DNA of 64,000 nucleotides from Erythrobacter sp. (lineage in GTDB: Bacteria > Pseudomonadota > Alphaproteobacteria > Sphingomonadales > Sphingomonadaceae), in NCBI GenBank assembly GCA_023653115.1, contig JAMNXO010000001.1, positions 310,001 through 374,000 of the forward strand, in the 5' to 3' direction. Below, piece after piece: positions 11,087 through 20,678 of this stretch; positions within the stretch are counted from its first letter, which is position 1; every line of letters begins with the position of its first letter. The notes beneath the pieces were generated by a model that saw only the letters and a list, made by a program, of their open reading frames with translations, searched no databases and was not told where the DNA came from. The translations under genes were made by a program, and so were the position numbers.

Positions 11087-12679
11087 CTAACGTTCCTCGC
11101 CAAGTGGGTCCTTGATGTTGCCGACGCGCTTGTCCCACTCGATCCGGTAGAGATCGAAGCGGCGATCGGCGAGGTTCTGCACCGTGCCCTCGGCCCGCGC
11201 CCAGCTGAGATCGGCAAGGTTGACGTCGCTGATGGTCAGCGTCTCGACATTCTCGGATGCCTCGGCCGCAATCCCGTCGCGCGCGAAGGGAAAATCGCAG
11301 GGTGTGAGGATGCAGCTCTGGGCGTATTGGATGTCCATGTTGGCGACATTGGGCAGGTTGCCGACATTGCCGCTCATCACCACAAAGCACTGGTTTTCAA
11401 TCGCCCGCGCCTGCGAGCAATAGCGCACCCGCATATAGCCTTGGCGGCTGTCGGTGCAGAACGGCACGAAGATGATCCGCGCGCCTTCGTCCACCAGCCG
11501 GCGGGCGAGTTCAGGGAATTCGCTGTCGTAACAGATCAGCACGCCGATCGGCCCGCAATCGGTGGGGATCGCATCGATGCTGTCGCCGCCCTTGATGTTC
11601 CACCAATAGGCTTCGTTGGGAGTGGGGTGGATCTTCTCCTGCGCGTGGATCGATCCGTCGCGCAGGCAGACATAGGCGACATTGTGAATGTCGCCATCGG
11701 GCATCCGGGTGGGGTGCGATCCGCCGATGATGTTGATATTGAACGCCAGCGCCATCTCCGACAACCGCTGGCGAATGCGCGGGGTGTAGTCGCTGAGCGT
11801 TTCGATCGCTTCCAGCGGGGTCAGTTCCTTGGGTTCGGCCGACAGCAGCATCACCGTGAACATTTCCGGAAAGACGATGAAGTCCGCTTCGTAATCGGCG
11901 GCAACATCGACGAAATATTCGATCTGCTTCATGAATTCATCGAAGCCCGAGACAGCGCGTGATTGCAGCTGGCAGGTGGCGATGCGGACGCTTTCGACAT
12001 CGCGCGGCAGGCGGTGCTTGGGCGGGGATTCGCTGTCGACATAGGGGTTGCGCCAGACCATCCGCACCGCATTGCCGCGGCTGGCCTTGTCCTCGGGCAG
12101 GTAGCGCGGAAGGATGCCCTGCGGCTCGAATCCGTTGGCCAGCTGGAAGCGCAGCACCGGATCGTGGATCTTGCTGTCGATTACGAGGCCAAGATATTGC
12201 TCGGGGCTTTCGGCGCGATTGGCCTTGCGGCGCTTGGCGCGGGCATAGCCCGGCATCCGCCCGCCGAACACGATCCCGGTAAGGTCGAGCCGCTCCGCCA
12301 GTGCGCGGCGTTCTTCATAGAGCCGCCGCCCCAGCCGCGTGCCGCGCACCTGCGGATCGACGCAAAGCTCATAGCCGTATAGCCAGTCGCCGGTCGGATC
12401 GTGGCGACTGCCAAAGCCGTTGCCGGTCACCTCGTCCCAGGTGTGATTCGACAGCGCCACGCGCTCGTCGAGCCGCATCGAGGCGCAATACCCCACCACC
12501 GCGCCATCGAACAGCGCGACAAAGCAGCCTTCGGGATAGTTGTTGATCTGCCCGCGGATTTCGCCCTGCGTATAGGCGGGCAGATCATCATAGGCACGGC
12601 GGACCAACTCGCCGATCGCCCGCACGTCCTTCAGTTTCGCCTGACGAATTTCAAGCCGCGCGGTTGATCTGCTTGCCAA
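11087..12679 (-). CDS. Bifunctional GNAT N-acetyltransferase / carbon-nitrogen hydrolase
   Basis: 530 aa; N-terminal GNAT domain (VRGTRLGRRLYEERRALAERLDLTGIVFGGRMPGY) followed by nitrilase domain (DFIVFPEMFTVMLLS...GPIGVLICYDSEFPELARRLVDEGA). Confidence 0.9.
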   Translation of the reverse strand: MASRSTARLEIRQAKLKDVRAIGELVRRAYDDLPAYTQGEIRGQINNYPEGCFVALFDGAVVGYCASMRLDERVALSNHTWDEVTGNGFGSRHDPTGDWLYGYELCVDPQVRGTRLGRRLYEERRALAERLDLTGIVFGGRMPGYARAKRRKANRAESPEQYLGLVIDSKIHDPVLRFQLANGFEPQGILPRYLPEDKASRGNAVRMVWRNPYVDSESPPKHRLPRDVESVRIATCQLQSRAVSGFDEFMKQIEYFVDVAADYEADFIVFPEMFTVMLLSAEPKELTPLEAIETLSDYTPRIRQRLSEMALAFNINIIGGSHPTRMPDGDIHNVAYVCLRDGSIHAQEKIHPTPNEAYWWNIKGGDSIDAIPTDCGPIGVLICYDSEFPELARRLVDEGARIIFVPFCTDSRQGYMRVRYCSQARAIENQCFVVMSGNVGNLPNVANMDIQYAQSCILTPCDFPFARDGIAAEASENVETLTISDVNLADLSWARAEGTVQNLADRRFDLYRIEWDKRVGNIKDPLGEER

Positions 12680-12700
12680 GGTTCCTCCTCGCGCCGGGCC

Positions 12701-13924
12701 TTAAGCCTGGCTGGCCATTTCCTTTTCGAGGTTCTGCACGATCGTCTCGAAGAACTGCTCGGTGGTCTGCCATGCCTGACCGGGGCCGATCAGCAGCGCC
12801 AGATCCTTGGTCATGTAGCCCTTTTCGACGGTCTGGATGCAGACCCGCTCGAGCGTTTCGGCAAACTTGACCACATCGGGCGTGCCGTCGAACTTGCCGC
12901 GATACATCAGCCCGCGCGTCCACGCGAAGATCGAGGCGATCGGGTTGGTCGAGGTCGCCTTGCCCTGCTGGTGCTGGCGGTAATGGCGGGTGACGGTGCC
13001 ATGCGCGGCTTCGGCCTCGACGGTCTTGCCATCGGGGCTGAGCAGCACAGAGGTCATCAGGCCGAGCGAGCCGAAGCCCTGCGCCACGGTGTCCGACTGC
13101 ACGTCGCCGTCGTAGTTCTTGCACGCCCAGACGAACTTGCCCGACCACTTGAGCGCCGAGGCGACCATGTCGTCGATCAGGCGGTGTTCGTAGACGATGC
13201 CCGCGGCCTTGAACTGTTCGGCAAAGCCTTCGGTGTCGAACACTTCCTGGAACAGGTCCTTGAAGCGCCCGTCATAGGCCTTGAGGATGGTGTTCTTGGT
13301 GGAGAGATACACCGGCCAGCCTAGGTTGAGGCCGTAGTTGAAGCTCGAACGGGCGAAGTCGCGGATCGAATCGTCGAGGTTGTACATCGCCATCGCCACA
13401 CCGGCGCTGGGGAAGTCGAATACGTCGAGATCAATCTTGTCGCCATTGTCGCCGTCCCACACCAGCCGCAGCTTGCCCGGGCCCGGGATCAGGGTGTCGG
13501 TGGCCTTGTACTGGTCGCCAAAGGCATGGCGGCCGACAACGATCGGATCGGTCCAGCCCGGCACGAGGCGAGGGACGTTCTCGATCACGATCGGCTCGCG
13601 GAAAACCACGCCGCCCAGGATGTTGCGGATCGTGCCGTTGGGCGACTTCCACATCTTCTTGAGGCCGAATTCCTCGACGCGCTGTTCGTCAGGGGTGATG
13701 GTGGCGCACTTCACGCCGACACCGTACTGCTTGATCGCGTTGGCGGAATCGATGGTGACCTGATCGTCGGTCGCATCGCGATTCTCGATCGAGAGGTCGT
13801 AATAGTGCAGATCAATGTCGAGATAGGGCAGGATCAGCCTTTCGCGGATCCACTGCCAGATGATCCGGGTCATCTCGTCCCCGTCGAGTTCGACCACCGG
13901 GTTGGCGACTTTGATTTTCTGCAT
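12701..13924 (-). CDS. icd: NADP-dependent isocitrate dehydrogenase
   Basis: 407 aa; [57 protein letters not shown] typical of alphaproteobacterial NADP-IDH. Confidence 0.97.
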   Translation of the reverse strand: MQKIKVANPVVELDGDEMTRIIWQWIRERLILPYLDIDLHYYDLSIENRDATDDQVTIDSANAIKQYGVGVKCATITPDEQRVEEFGLKKMWKSPNGTIRNILGGVVFREPIVIENVPRLVPGWTDPIVVGRHAFGDQYKATDTLIPGPGKLRLVWDGDNGDKIDLDVFDFPSAGVAMAMYNLDDSIRDFARSSFNYGLNLGWPVYLSTKNTILKAYDGRFKDLFQEVFDTEGFAEQFKAAGIVYEHRLIDDMVASALKWSGKFVWACKNYDGDVQSDTVAQGFGSLGLMTSVLLSPDGKTVEAEAAHGTVTRHYRQHQQGKATSTNPIASIFAWTRGLMYRGKFDGTPDVVKFAETLERVCIQTVEKGYMTKDLALLIGPGQAWQTTEQFFETIVQNLEKEMASQA

Positions 13925-14118
13925 GGCTGTTGCCCTATCCTTCTTGCCCCGTCTGCGCAGGGCTGTGATTGACCGACAGGAAGTTGTTCAGAGCCCGTCC
14001 AAAGGCTCAAAGATCCCGCGCGGGCTTTAGCAGAGGAGCGCGGCCTTGCAAGGCGGGGCTGCCGCAAATGAATGGCAACGGGTGTTGCGCCCCGTGCAAG
14101 TCGTTGGCGCGCCAGACA

Positions 14119-14147
14119 CAAAAAAGCCCGCCGGGTGAGGGCGGGCC
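14119..14147 (-). terminator. Rho-independent terminator downstream of tRNA-Val (minus strand)
   Basis: Minus strand GCCCGCC-CTCACCC-GGCGGGC-TTTTTT. Confidence 0.75.
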
Positions 14148-14178
14148 ATTTGCCAATCCAGCCTTCAGGCCGATCCGA

Positions 14179-14253
14179 TGGTGGGCGTAGCAAGGATTGA
14201 ACTTGCGACCCCTACGATGTCAACATAGTGCTCTACCACTGAGCTATACGCCC
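14179..14253 (-). tRNA. tRNA-Val (anticodon GAC)
   Basis: Minus strand GGGCGTATAGCTCAGTGGTAGAGCACTATGTTGACATCGTAGGGGTCGCAAGTTCAATCCTTGCTACGCCCACCA; cloverleaf arms fold; anticodon loop TTGACAT; CCA encoded. Confidence 0.95.
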
Positions 14254-14339
14254 GCACCATCGGCCTCGCCCCTCTCGGAGCGGACCGGCCCTTTATCGCA
14301 GCCCTTTGGAAGGTGCAAGCGATTCGAGCCGTGCAAATA

Positions 14340-14729
14340 TCAAACCCGCGCCTCGCCTGCATCCTCGAACATGCGCTCCACTTCGAGCACCAGATCGCGC
14401 AGGTGGAACGGCTTGGACAGCACCTTGGCGGTGGGCTGTTCGCGGGTGGCGCGCAAGCTCACTGCGGCAAAGCCGGTGATGAACATCACCTTGGTGTGCG
14501 GCGAGATCTCCGCGCAGCGCTGGGCGAGTTCGATTCCGTCCATTTCCGGCATGACGATGTCGGACAACAGCAGATCGAAATCGCCGGTTTCAAGCAGGGG
14601 GATCGCCTCTGTGCCGCGGTCAACCGCGCTCACCCGGTAACCGGCATTGGTCAGCGCACGTTCGAGATAGGTGCGCATCGCCTCTTCGTCTTCGGCGAGC
14701 AGGATGCGCGGGGAATTGGTCGATGTCAT
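14340..14729 (-). CDS. cpdR: CpdR-like single-domain response regulator
   Basis: 129 aa from ATG at 14729: MTSTNSPRILLAEDEEAMRTYLERALTNAGYRVSAVDRGTEAIPLLETGDFDLLLSDIVMPEMDGIELAQRCAEISPHTKVMFITGFAAVSL...KPFHLRDLVLEVERMF; receiver domain only. Confidence 0.88.
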   Translation of the reverse strand: MTSTNSPRILLAEDEEAMRTYLERALTNAGYRVSAVDRGTEAIPLLETGDFDLLLSDIVMPEMDGIELAQRCAEISPHTKVMFITGFAAVSLRATREQPTAKVLSKPFHLRDLVLEVERMFEDAGEARV

Positions 14730-14858
14730 GCCAGCCGTATAGCACGGCGGATTTAAGAAATCTTTCCTTCGTGCTCGCGAAAAAGCTGGCGTTAGCCGCT
14801 GGCGGCGGGCGATCAGGCTTTGACAGTGCCCGGCAAAGGCGGCAGCAAGGCAGGCGAC

Positions 14859-15860
14859 ATGTCGCGCTTGTCCCCCGGCCCTCACCTCGAACCCGATCCC
14901 GCAACGCCGGGAGAGGGCGCGCGCGTCAGCGGCGGGCAGGTGCCGGGGCTGGAGGGAAGGGCGGCCTACACCTTTGCCGCGCCGCGCCAGATGCGTTTGC
15001 CCGTGCTGGTTGCGGTGCCGCACGCAGGGCGCGCCTATCCCGCAGCGGTGCTCGATCGGATGCGTGATCCGCAGGGCGCGCAATTGCGGCTGGAGGACCG
15101 GCTGGTGGACCGGCTCGGCCGGATGATCGCGCAGGCGACCGGGGCTGGCCTGCTGATCGCCCATGCGCCGCGCGCGCTGATGGATCTCAACCGCGCCGAA
15201 GACGATATCGACTGGGACATGATCGAGGGCGGCCGGCCTGACGATCTGGCAGCGCAGCCCGCCGCCTCCGGCACCGCGGCGAACGGCAACCGCCGCGCGC
15301 GCAGCGGGCTCGGGCTGGTGCCGCGCCGTCTGCCGGGCTCGGGCGAGATATGGCGGGGGCGGCTGGCGCGCAGCGAACTGGCCGCACGCATTGCCGGCAT
15401 CCACCGCGCCTACCACAGCTTTCTTGCCGACGAGCTTGCCCGCATCCGCAAGGTGTGGGGCGCAGCGCTGCTGATCGATCTGCATTCGATGCCGCCGCTG
15501 CGGCCGGTCGATGGCGAAGAGCACGCCCCGCAGCTTGTGCTTGGCGACCGGTTCGGCGTCACCTGCCACCCCAGTTTGATGGGCGCAGCGCTGCGCCATC
15601 TTGAGGCCCGCGGGCTACCTGCCGCGCAGAACCGGCCCTATTCGGGCGGCTATGTGCTCGATCGCCATGGCGCGCCGCAGCACGGGGTTCATGCCGTGCA
15701 GGTCGAAGTGTGCCGTGCGGCCTATCTCGATCACCGCCTGGCAGAACCGGGCGAGGGGCTGGCGGGCATGGCCGCCGCGCTGGCCGATCTGGTGCGGGTG
15801 ATGGGAGCCGAGACGGCGCTGCTCGGCGGCGGCGAGAGCCTTCAGCAGGCGGCCGAATAG
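14859..15860 (+). CDS. N-formylglutamate amidohydrolase
   Basis: LPVLVAVPHAGRAYP...LLIAHAPRALMDLNRAEDDIDWDMI...GAALLIDLHSMPPL...NRPYSGGYVLDRHGAPQHGVHAVQVEVCRAAYLD. Confidence 0.9.
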   Translation: MSRLSPGPHLEPDPATPGEGARVSGGQVPGLEGRAAYTFAAPRQMRLPVLVAVPHAGRAYPAAVLDRMRDPQGAQLRLEDRLVDRLGRMIAQATGAGLLIAHAPRALMDLNRAEDDIDWDMIEGGRPDDLAAQPAASGTAANGNRRARSGLGLVPRRLPGSGEIWRGRLARSELAARIAGIHRAYHSFLADELARIRKVWGAALLIDLHSMPPLRPVDGEEHAPQLVLGDRFGVTCHPSLMGAALRHLEARGLPAAQNRPYSGGYVLDRHGAPQHGVHAVQVEVCRAAYLDHRLAEPGEGLAGMAAALADLVRVMGAETALLGGGESLQQAAE

Positions 15861-15948
15861 TCTCGCTCAAAGAAAACGGGCGGCCCTGCCACGCAGAACC
15901 GCCCGCCTTTATCTGTGCATCAGGCCCGTGCAGGCCCGGCGCGTCAGC

Positions 15949-16728
15949 TCAATTGGCTGCGCCTTGCAGTTCCGGCATCCTGCCGAGCGACATCTGGCGC
16001 TCGAAGATGGTGCGCATCAGGTTGAGCGAGAACAGGTGGGCGTGGATGATGATCAGCATGCCGTTCTTGTTCAGCTCTTCGAGGGTGGCAGCCGGCAGTT
16101 CGCGCAGCTTTTCCTCGTTCACCATCTGGAAGCCGCGATAGACGAACGGCTTTTCCGGCTGATCGTTGCGGGTGATGGCGATTTCGCCGTCCATCAGGAT
16201 GCCGAGCTTCTTGAGCTCGTCCATGAACTGCTTGGTGCGCTGGCCGGCTTCTTCGAAGCGGCGGCAGAATTCGAGCACGCCCTGCGTGTATTCGGTGGGC
16301 GCGGCGGCTTCGTCGAACAGCGCGAGGCCTTCGTCACGCTTGCCGATGAAGTTGACGGTCGGATCGAAGCAGAGCGACAGCTCTTCGGCATCCGGACGCA
16401 GCTTGGCGAGCATGAAGGGGTAGCGGCGCACATAGGCCGGAACGTAAACAAGGCTGGTCAGCTTGTTGTCGTCGCCCATGAAGGTGTTGACGCCTTCGTT
16501 GAGCCCGAACAGCGCGATCGGCAGCGGGGTGTCACCGGCGGTGAACACGATCGGGTAGTGGCGCTGGGCATCGATGAACTCGTCGGTGGTCACCGGCACA
16601 GCATGGGTCTGGCCGAGAAACGCCGCGTCTTCGAGCGTGCCGACCTTCCAGTCGGCATGGTCGCGGCTGTTGAGCGGCAGGAGGTCGTTGTAGAACAGCG
16701 GAAGTTGCGGTTGCGGCGCGCTGGCCAT
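15949..16728 (-). CDS. SapC family protein
   Basis: 259 aa; LPLFYNDLLPLNSRDHADWKV...AVPVTTDEFIDAQRHYPIVFTAGDTPLPIALFGLNEGVNTFM resembles the SapC family. Confidence 0.85.
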   Translation of the reverse strand: MASAPQPQLPLFYNDLLPLNSRDHADWKVGTLEDAAFLGQTHAVPVTTDEFIDAQRHYPIVFTAGDTPLPIALFGLNEGVNTFMGDDNKLTSLVYVPAYVRRYPFMLAKLRPDAEELSLCFDPTVNFIGKRDEGLALFDEAAAPTEYTQGVLEFCRRFEEAGQRTKQFMDELKKLGILMDGEIAITRNDQPEKPFVYRGFQMVNEEKLRELPAATLEELNKNGMLIIIHAHLFSLNLMRTIFERQMSLGRMPELQGAAN

Positions 16729-16816
16729 GAATTCGTCTCCGAGAAAAATCAGTTGCGGGCGATCCCTGCGGCAGGGCTCCCCCGCCGGACGGGGCGCGCT
16801 GTAGGCGTTTGCGGGC

Positions 16817-18292
16817 CTAGGTGCAAGCCGCAGGGGGCGTCATCACCAGCTTGCCGGGATTGAGCAGACCGTGCGGATCAAGCGCCTGCTTGACGCTGCG
16901 CATCAGCGCCAGCGCCACCGGATCATGCAGCCGCGCCAGCTCTGCCACCTTCATCTGCCCGATCCCGTGCTCGGCGCTGATCGATCCGCCCCATTGCTTG
17001 ACCAGATCATAAACCGCGCCGCTTACCGCCTTGCCCTCTGCCTCCTCCCACGCGCCGCGCATTGCGCCTGCCGGGGCAAGCACGTGGAAATGGACATTGC
17101 CATCGCCCAGATGGCCGAAGGCGACGGCACAGGTGCCGGGAAAGGCGGCCTCGATCGCGGGGCTGGCGGCAAGGATGAATTCGGGCATCCGCTCGACCGG
17201 CACCGAGATATCGTGCTGCATCGCCGGACCCAGCGCGCGTTCGGCGGCCGAGATGGAATCGCGCAGCAGCCAGAAATCCTCGGCCTGGCGCTCGTTGGCG
17301 GCAATCACCGCGTCGGCCAGCAAGCCGTCTTCCATCGCCGCGGCAAGGCTGGCTTCGAGCCGGTCGCGCAAGGCGGCGCTGTCCATGCCGGGCGAAACGC
17401 ATTCGATCAGCGCGTTCCAGCCGTGGCGCTCGGCCAGCGGGGCGCGGGCGGCGGGCAGGTGGGCGAGCACGGAATCGAGGCAATGCGCCGGCACCACCTC
17501 GAAGCCTTCGAGGGCCTCGCCCATGTCACGCTCCACCCGCCGCAGCAGGCTGCGCGCGTCGGTGATGGTGGCAAGCCCGGTCCACGCCGTCACACGGCCG
17601 GTGGGCGCCGGCAGCAGGCGCAGCGTTGCCGCGGTGATGATCCCGAGCGTGCCTTCCGAACCGATCAGCAGCTGCTTCAAGTCAAACCCGCGATTGTCCT
17701 TCTTGAGCGGGGTGAGCGCATCGAACACCGCACCATCGGCCAGCACCGCTTCCAGCCCCAGAACCTGCGCGCGCATCGTGCCGTGGCGCAGCACCTGCGT
17801 GCCGCCGGCATTGGTCGACACCAGCCCGCCGATGGTCGCCGAACCCTTGCCGCCCAGTGTCAGCGGGAAGCGCAGGCCTGCGTTGCCGGCGAGATCGTGG
17901 AGGCGCTGGAGGATTACGCCCGCCTCGCACACCACTTGCCCGGCTTCAGCATCGAGATGGCGGACCGCGTCCATGCGCCTGAGGCTCAGCAGCAGCGCGG
18001 TGCCGGTGGCATCGGGGGTCGCGCCGCCTGCCATGCCGCTATTGCCGCCCTGCGGGACGATCGGCACGCCATGCGCCGCACACAGCTTCACGAGCGCGGC
18101 GACTTCGGGGGTTGAGGCGGGCGAGGCGAGGGCGAGCGCGCGCCCGGTGTAGCGCCCGCGCCAGTCGGTCAGCCAGGCGTCCATCCGCTCAGGATCGCTG
18201 GTCAGTCCGCGCGGGCCGAGCAGGCGCGCGGCATCGGCAAGAAAGGCGGCGGAATCCGGGGCAGAAAGGGGCGCGTCCATTGTTGCGCCCAT
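16817..18292 (-). CDS. FAD-binding oxidoreductase (GlcD / D-2-hydroxyacid dehydrogenase-like)
   Basis: 491 aa; GVPIVPQGGNSGMAGGATPDATGTALLLSLRRMD... FAD_binding_4; C-terminal YDLVKQWGGSISAEHGIGQMKVAELARLHDPVALALMRSVKQALDPHGLLNPGK. Confidence 0.92.
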   Translation of the reverse strand: MGATMDAPLSAPDSAAFLADAARLLGPRGLTSDPERMDAWLTDWRGRYTGRALALASPASTPEVAALVKLCAAHGVPIVPQGGNSGMAGGATPDATGTALLLSLRRMDAVRHLDAEAGQVVCEAGVILQRLHDLAGNAGLRFPLTLGGKGSATIGGLVSTNAGGTQVLRHGTMRAQVLGLEAVLADGAVFDALTPLKKDNRGFDLKQLLIGSEGTLGIITAATLRLLPAPTGRVTAWTGLATITDARSLLRRVERDMGEALEGFEVVPAHCLDSVLAHLPAARAPLAERHGWNALIECVSPGMDSAALRDRLEASLAAAMEDGLLADAVIAANERQAEDFWLLRDSISAAERALGPAMQHDISVPVERMPEFILAASPAIEAAFPGTCAVAFGHLGDGNVHFHVLAPAGAMRGAWEEAEGKAVSGAVYDLVKQWGGSISAEHGIGQMKVAELARLHDPVALALMRSVKQALDPHGLLNPGKLVMTPPAACT

Positions 18293-18441
18293 GCCACAGT
18301 CTGCGGCAAATGTGCCAGAGGTTTTGCGCTGGCGGTCAAGCCAGTTAAGCCGGGGTTCAATTGCCGACGTTAGGCGGGATGGCGGCGCAAACCGCGCTCA
18401 CGCCCCGCCTTGTGCCTTTCCGGGAGACAGCTTCAACCGCC

Positions 18442-19008
18442 ATGCACAGCCTGTTTGTCCTTGCAGCGCCGATTGCGCTGATGCTGCCATGGGCAGCCGG
18501 GACAGATGCGCCTGCGCGCGGCGCGCCTTCCGCTCCGCAATGCGAGGCGGCGGGCCAATCGGCCGCTCCGGCGCCGGTGCAGGGGGTCAATCCGCTATCG
18601 GCAATGCGCAGCCAGCAGATCGCGCGGCAGGTGCGGATCGAGCAGCGCGTAGTGGTGCGGATCGCGCCGGCTTCCTCGGCGGTGCGGCAGAATATGCTCG
18701 CCGAACTGCCCCAGCGCGCGATTTCCTCGCGGTTCGAGGAAGCGGGCAAGGAAAAATGCGTGCCCCTCGAGGGCATCGCCGGGGTGCAGACCGGCAGTGG
18801 CAACCGGCTGGTGCTGTTCCTGCGCGACCGGCGGATGATCTCGGTCAACCTCGAAAAATCGTGCCGTGCGCGCGACTTCTACTCGGGCTTTTATGTCGAG
18901 CGCCGCAAGGACGGGCGGTTGTGCGTTGATCGGGACAAGCTGCAATCGCGCACCGGCGTGCGCTGCGAGGTGGAATCGATGCGCCGGCTGGTCGAAGTGC
19001 GCGACTAG
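18442..19008 (+). CDS. Hypothetical secreted/periplasmic protein
   Basis: ORF to 19008; likely start at 18442 gives a signal-peptide-like MHSLFVLAAPIALMLPWAAGTDA. Confidence 0.6.
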   Translation: MHSLFVLAAPIALMLPWAAGTDAPARGAPSAPQCEAAGQSAAPAPVQGVNPLSAMRSQQIARQVRIEQRVVVRIAPASSAVRQNMLAELPQRAISSRFEEAGKEKCVPLEGIAGVQTGSGNRLVLFLRDRRMISVNLEKSCRARDFYSGFYVERRKDGRLCVDRDKLQSRTGVRCEVESMRRLVEVRD

Positions 19009-19151
19009 CCAGACCGCGACCGAGCGCGCGTTTCCTTGACTTTCGTGCCCGTTTAAGGGAAAGGCGCGGCGGCCTGAAGCTGCGCGCGGCGCGCAAGGGT
19101 CAGCAATCCCGGCAGCGACCCTGCCCGCTATTCTCGGACACCACACACCGC

Positions 19152-20630
19152 ATGACCTTCGCCGATCTCGGCCTTTCGCCTGAATTGCTCAAAGCCGTCG
19201 AGGATGCGGGCTACACCACGCCGACCGCGATCCAGGCGCAGGCGATCCCCACCGTGCTGATGATGCGCGACCTGATCGGCATTGCCCAGACCGGCACCGG
19301 CAAGACGGCCAGCTTCGTGCTTCCGATGATCGACGTCATGGCCTCGGGCCGCCGCCGCGCGCTGATGCCGCGTTCGCTGATCCTCGAACCGACCCGCGAG
19401 CTCGCCGCTCAGGTGGCCGAGAATTTCGAGAAATACGGCAAGAACCACGATCTCAAGATGGCGCTGCTGATTGGCGGCGTGCAGATGGGTGACCAGCTCA
19501 AGGCCCTGTCGGACGGGGTCGACGTGCTGATCGCTACCCCGGGCCGCCTGATGGACCTGTTCGAGCGCGGCAAGATCATGCTCAATGGCTGCGAGCTGCT
19601 GGTGATCGACGAGGCCGACCGGATGCTCGACATGGGCTTCATCCCGGACATCGAGTTCATCTGCTCCAAGCTGCCCGAAACCCGCCAGACGATGCTGTTC
19701 TCGGCCACCATGCCGCCGCCGATCGAGAAGCTGTCGAAGAAGTTTCTGACCAATCCCAAGCGGATCGAAGTCAGCCGCGCCGCCTCGACCAACGCCGATA
19801 TCACCGCCTTCAAGGTTCCGGTTAAATCGCGCGCGAAGAAGGACACTTTGCGGTGGTTCCTCGAGAATGATCTCGTCGAAACTGCGATCATCTTTGCCAA
19901 CCGCAAGACCACCGTGCGGGAATTGAACCAGAGCCTGACCCGGTTCGGCTTCCGCTCTTCCGAGATCCACGGCGACATGGACCAGTCCAGCCGGATCAAG
20001 GAGCTGGAACGCTTCAAGGCGGGCGAGGTCAATATTCTCGTGGCGTCGGATGTTGCCGCGCGCGGCCTCGACATCAAGGGCGTCAGCCACGTGTTCAACT
20101 ACGACACGCCGTGGCACCCCGATGATTACGTCCACCGCATCGGCCGCACAGGACGCGCCGGCGCCAAGGGCCGGGCTTTCACCTTCGTTTCGGAAGAAGA
20201 CGCCGAAGCGATCAGCAATGTCGAAAAGCTCACCGGCAGCGCGATCAAGGTGTTCGGCAAGGAAGACGTGCGCGTTGACCTCAGCGAAGTGATCGCCAAG
20301 GCCGAAGCCGCCCAGGCCGAGGCCCCGCGCGAGGCCTCCCGCGAAGAGCGTGAGGAACGCAAGCCGCGCCGGTCGCGCGAAGACCGCGAGCCGCGCGAGG
20401 AACGCACTCCGCGTGAAGAGCGCGCTCCGCGTGAAGAACGTGCTCCCCGCGAGGAACGTGCTCCCCGCGAAGAACGCCCGCGCCGCGAGCGATCCGCTCC
20501 GCGCACCGATCAGGTCACGGCCAGCGACGATCGCAAGCCGCGTCGCCGCTATTCGGAAGACGACGCGCCCGTGCCCGCCGGCGAATGGAACGGCCCGCGC
20601 CCGGCGTTCCTCGACATCAGCTTCGACTGA
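19152..20630 (+). CDS. DEAD/DEAH-box RNA helicase with Arg/Glu-rich repeat tail
   Basis: 492 aa; AQTGTGKTASFVLPMI, PTRELAAQ, VIDEADRMLDMGF, SATMP, HRIGRTGRAG; C-terminal (REERAP)n repeats. Confidence 0.95.
   Translation: MTFADLGLSPELLKAVEDAGYTTPTAIQAQAIPTVLMMRDLIGIAQTGTGKTASFVLPMIDVMASGRRRALMPRSLILEPTRELAAQVAENFEKYGKNHDLKMALLIGGVQMGDQLKALSDGVDVLIATPGRLMDLFERGKIMLNGCELLVIDEADRMLDMGFIPDIEFICSKLPETRQTMLFSATMPPPIEKLSKKFLTNPKRIEVSRAASTNADITAFKVPVKSRAKKDTLRWFLENDLVETAIIFANRKTTVRELNQSLTRFGFRSSEIHGDMDQSSRIKELERFKAGEVNILVASDVAARGLDIKGVSHVFNYDTPWHPDDYVHRIGRTGRAGAKGRAFTFVSEEDAEAISNVEKLTGSAIKVFGKEDVRVDLSEVIAKAEAAQAEAPREASREEREERKPRRSREDREPREERTPREERAPREERAPREERAPREERPRRERSAPRTDQVTASDDRKPRRRYSEDDAPVPAGEWNGPRPAFLDISFD
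20390..20480 (+). repeat. Degenerate 18-bp in-frame tandem repeat encoding REERAP/REERTP
   Basis: Consecutive units CGCGAGGAACGCACTCCG CGTGAAGAGCGCGCTCCG CGTGAAGAACGTGCTCCC CGCGAGGAACGTGCTCCC CGCGAAGAACGC. Confidence 0.85.
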
Positions 20631-20678
20631 GGCGCTTAACGCTTTCTTCGCCACTGCCGCGCTAGGCCTGCGGGCGTC

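Noticed and set aside
15949-16728. SapC-like gene as part of an S-layer or antimicrobial-peptide-resistance locus
   Set aside because: No partner genes for either role nearby; family assignment only.
20390-20480. Tandem repeat considered as a possible CRISPR array
   Set aside because: Units are contiguous 18-mers in frame within a helicase tail, with no spacers and no cas genes nearby.
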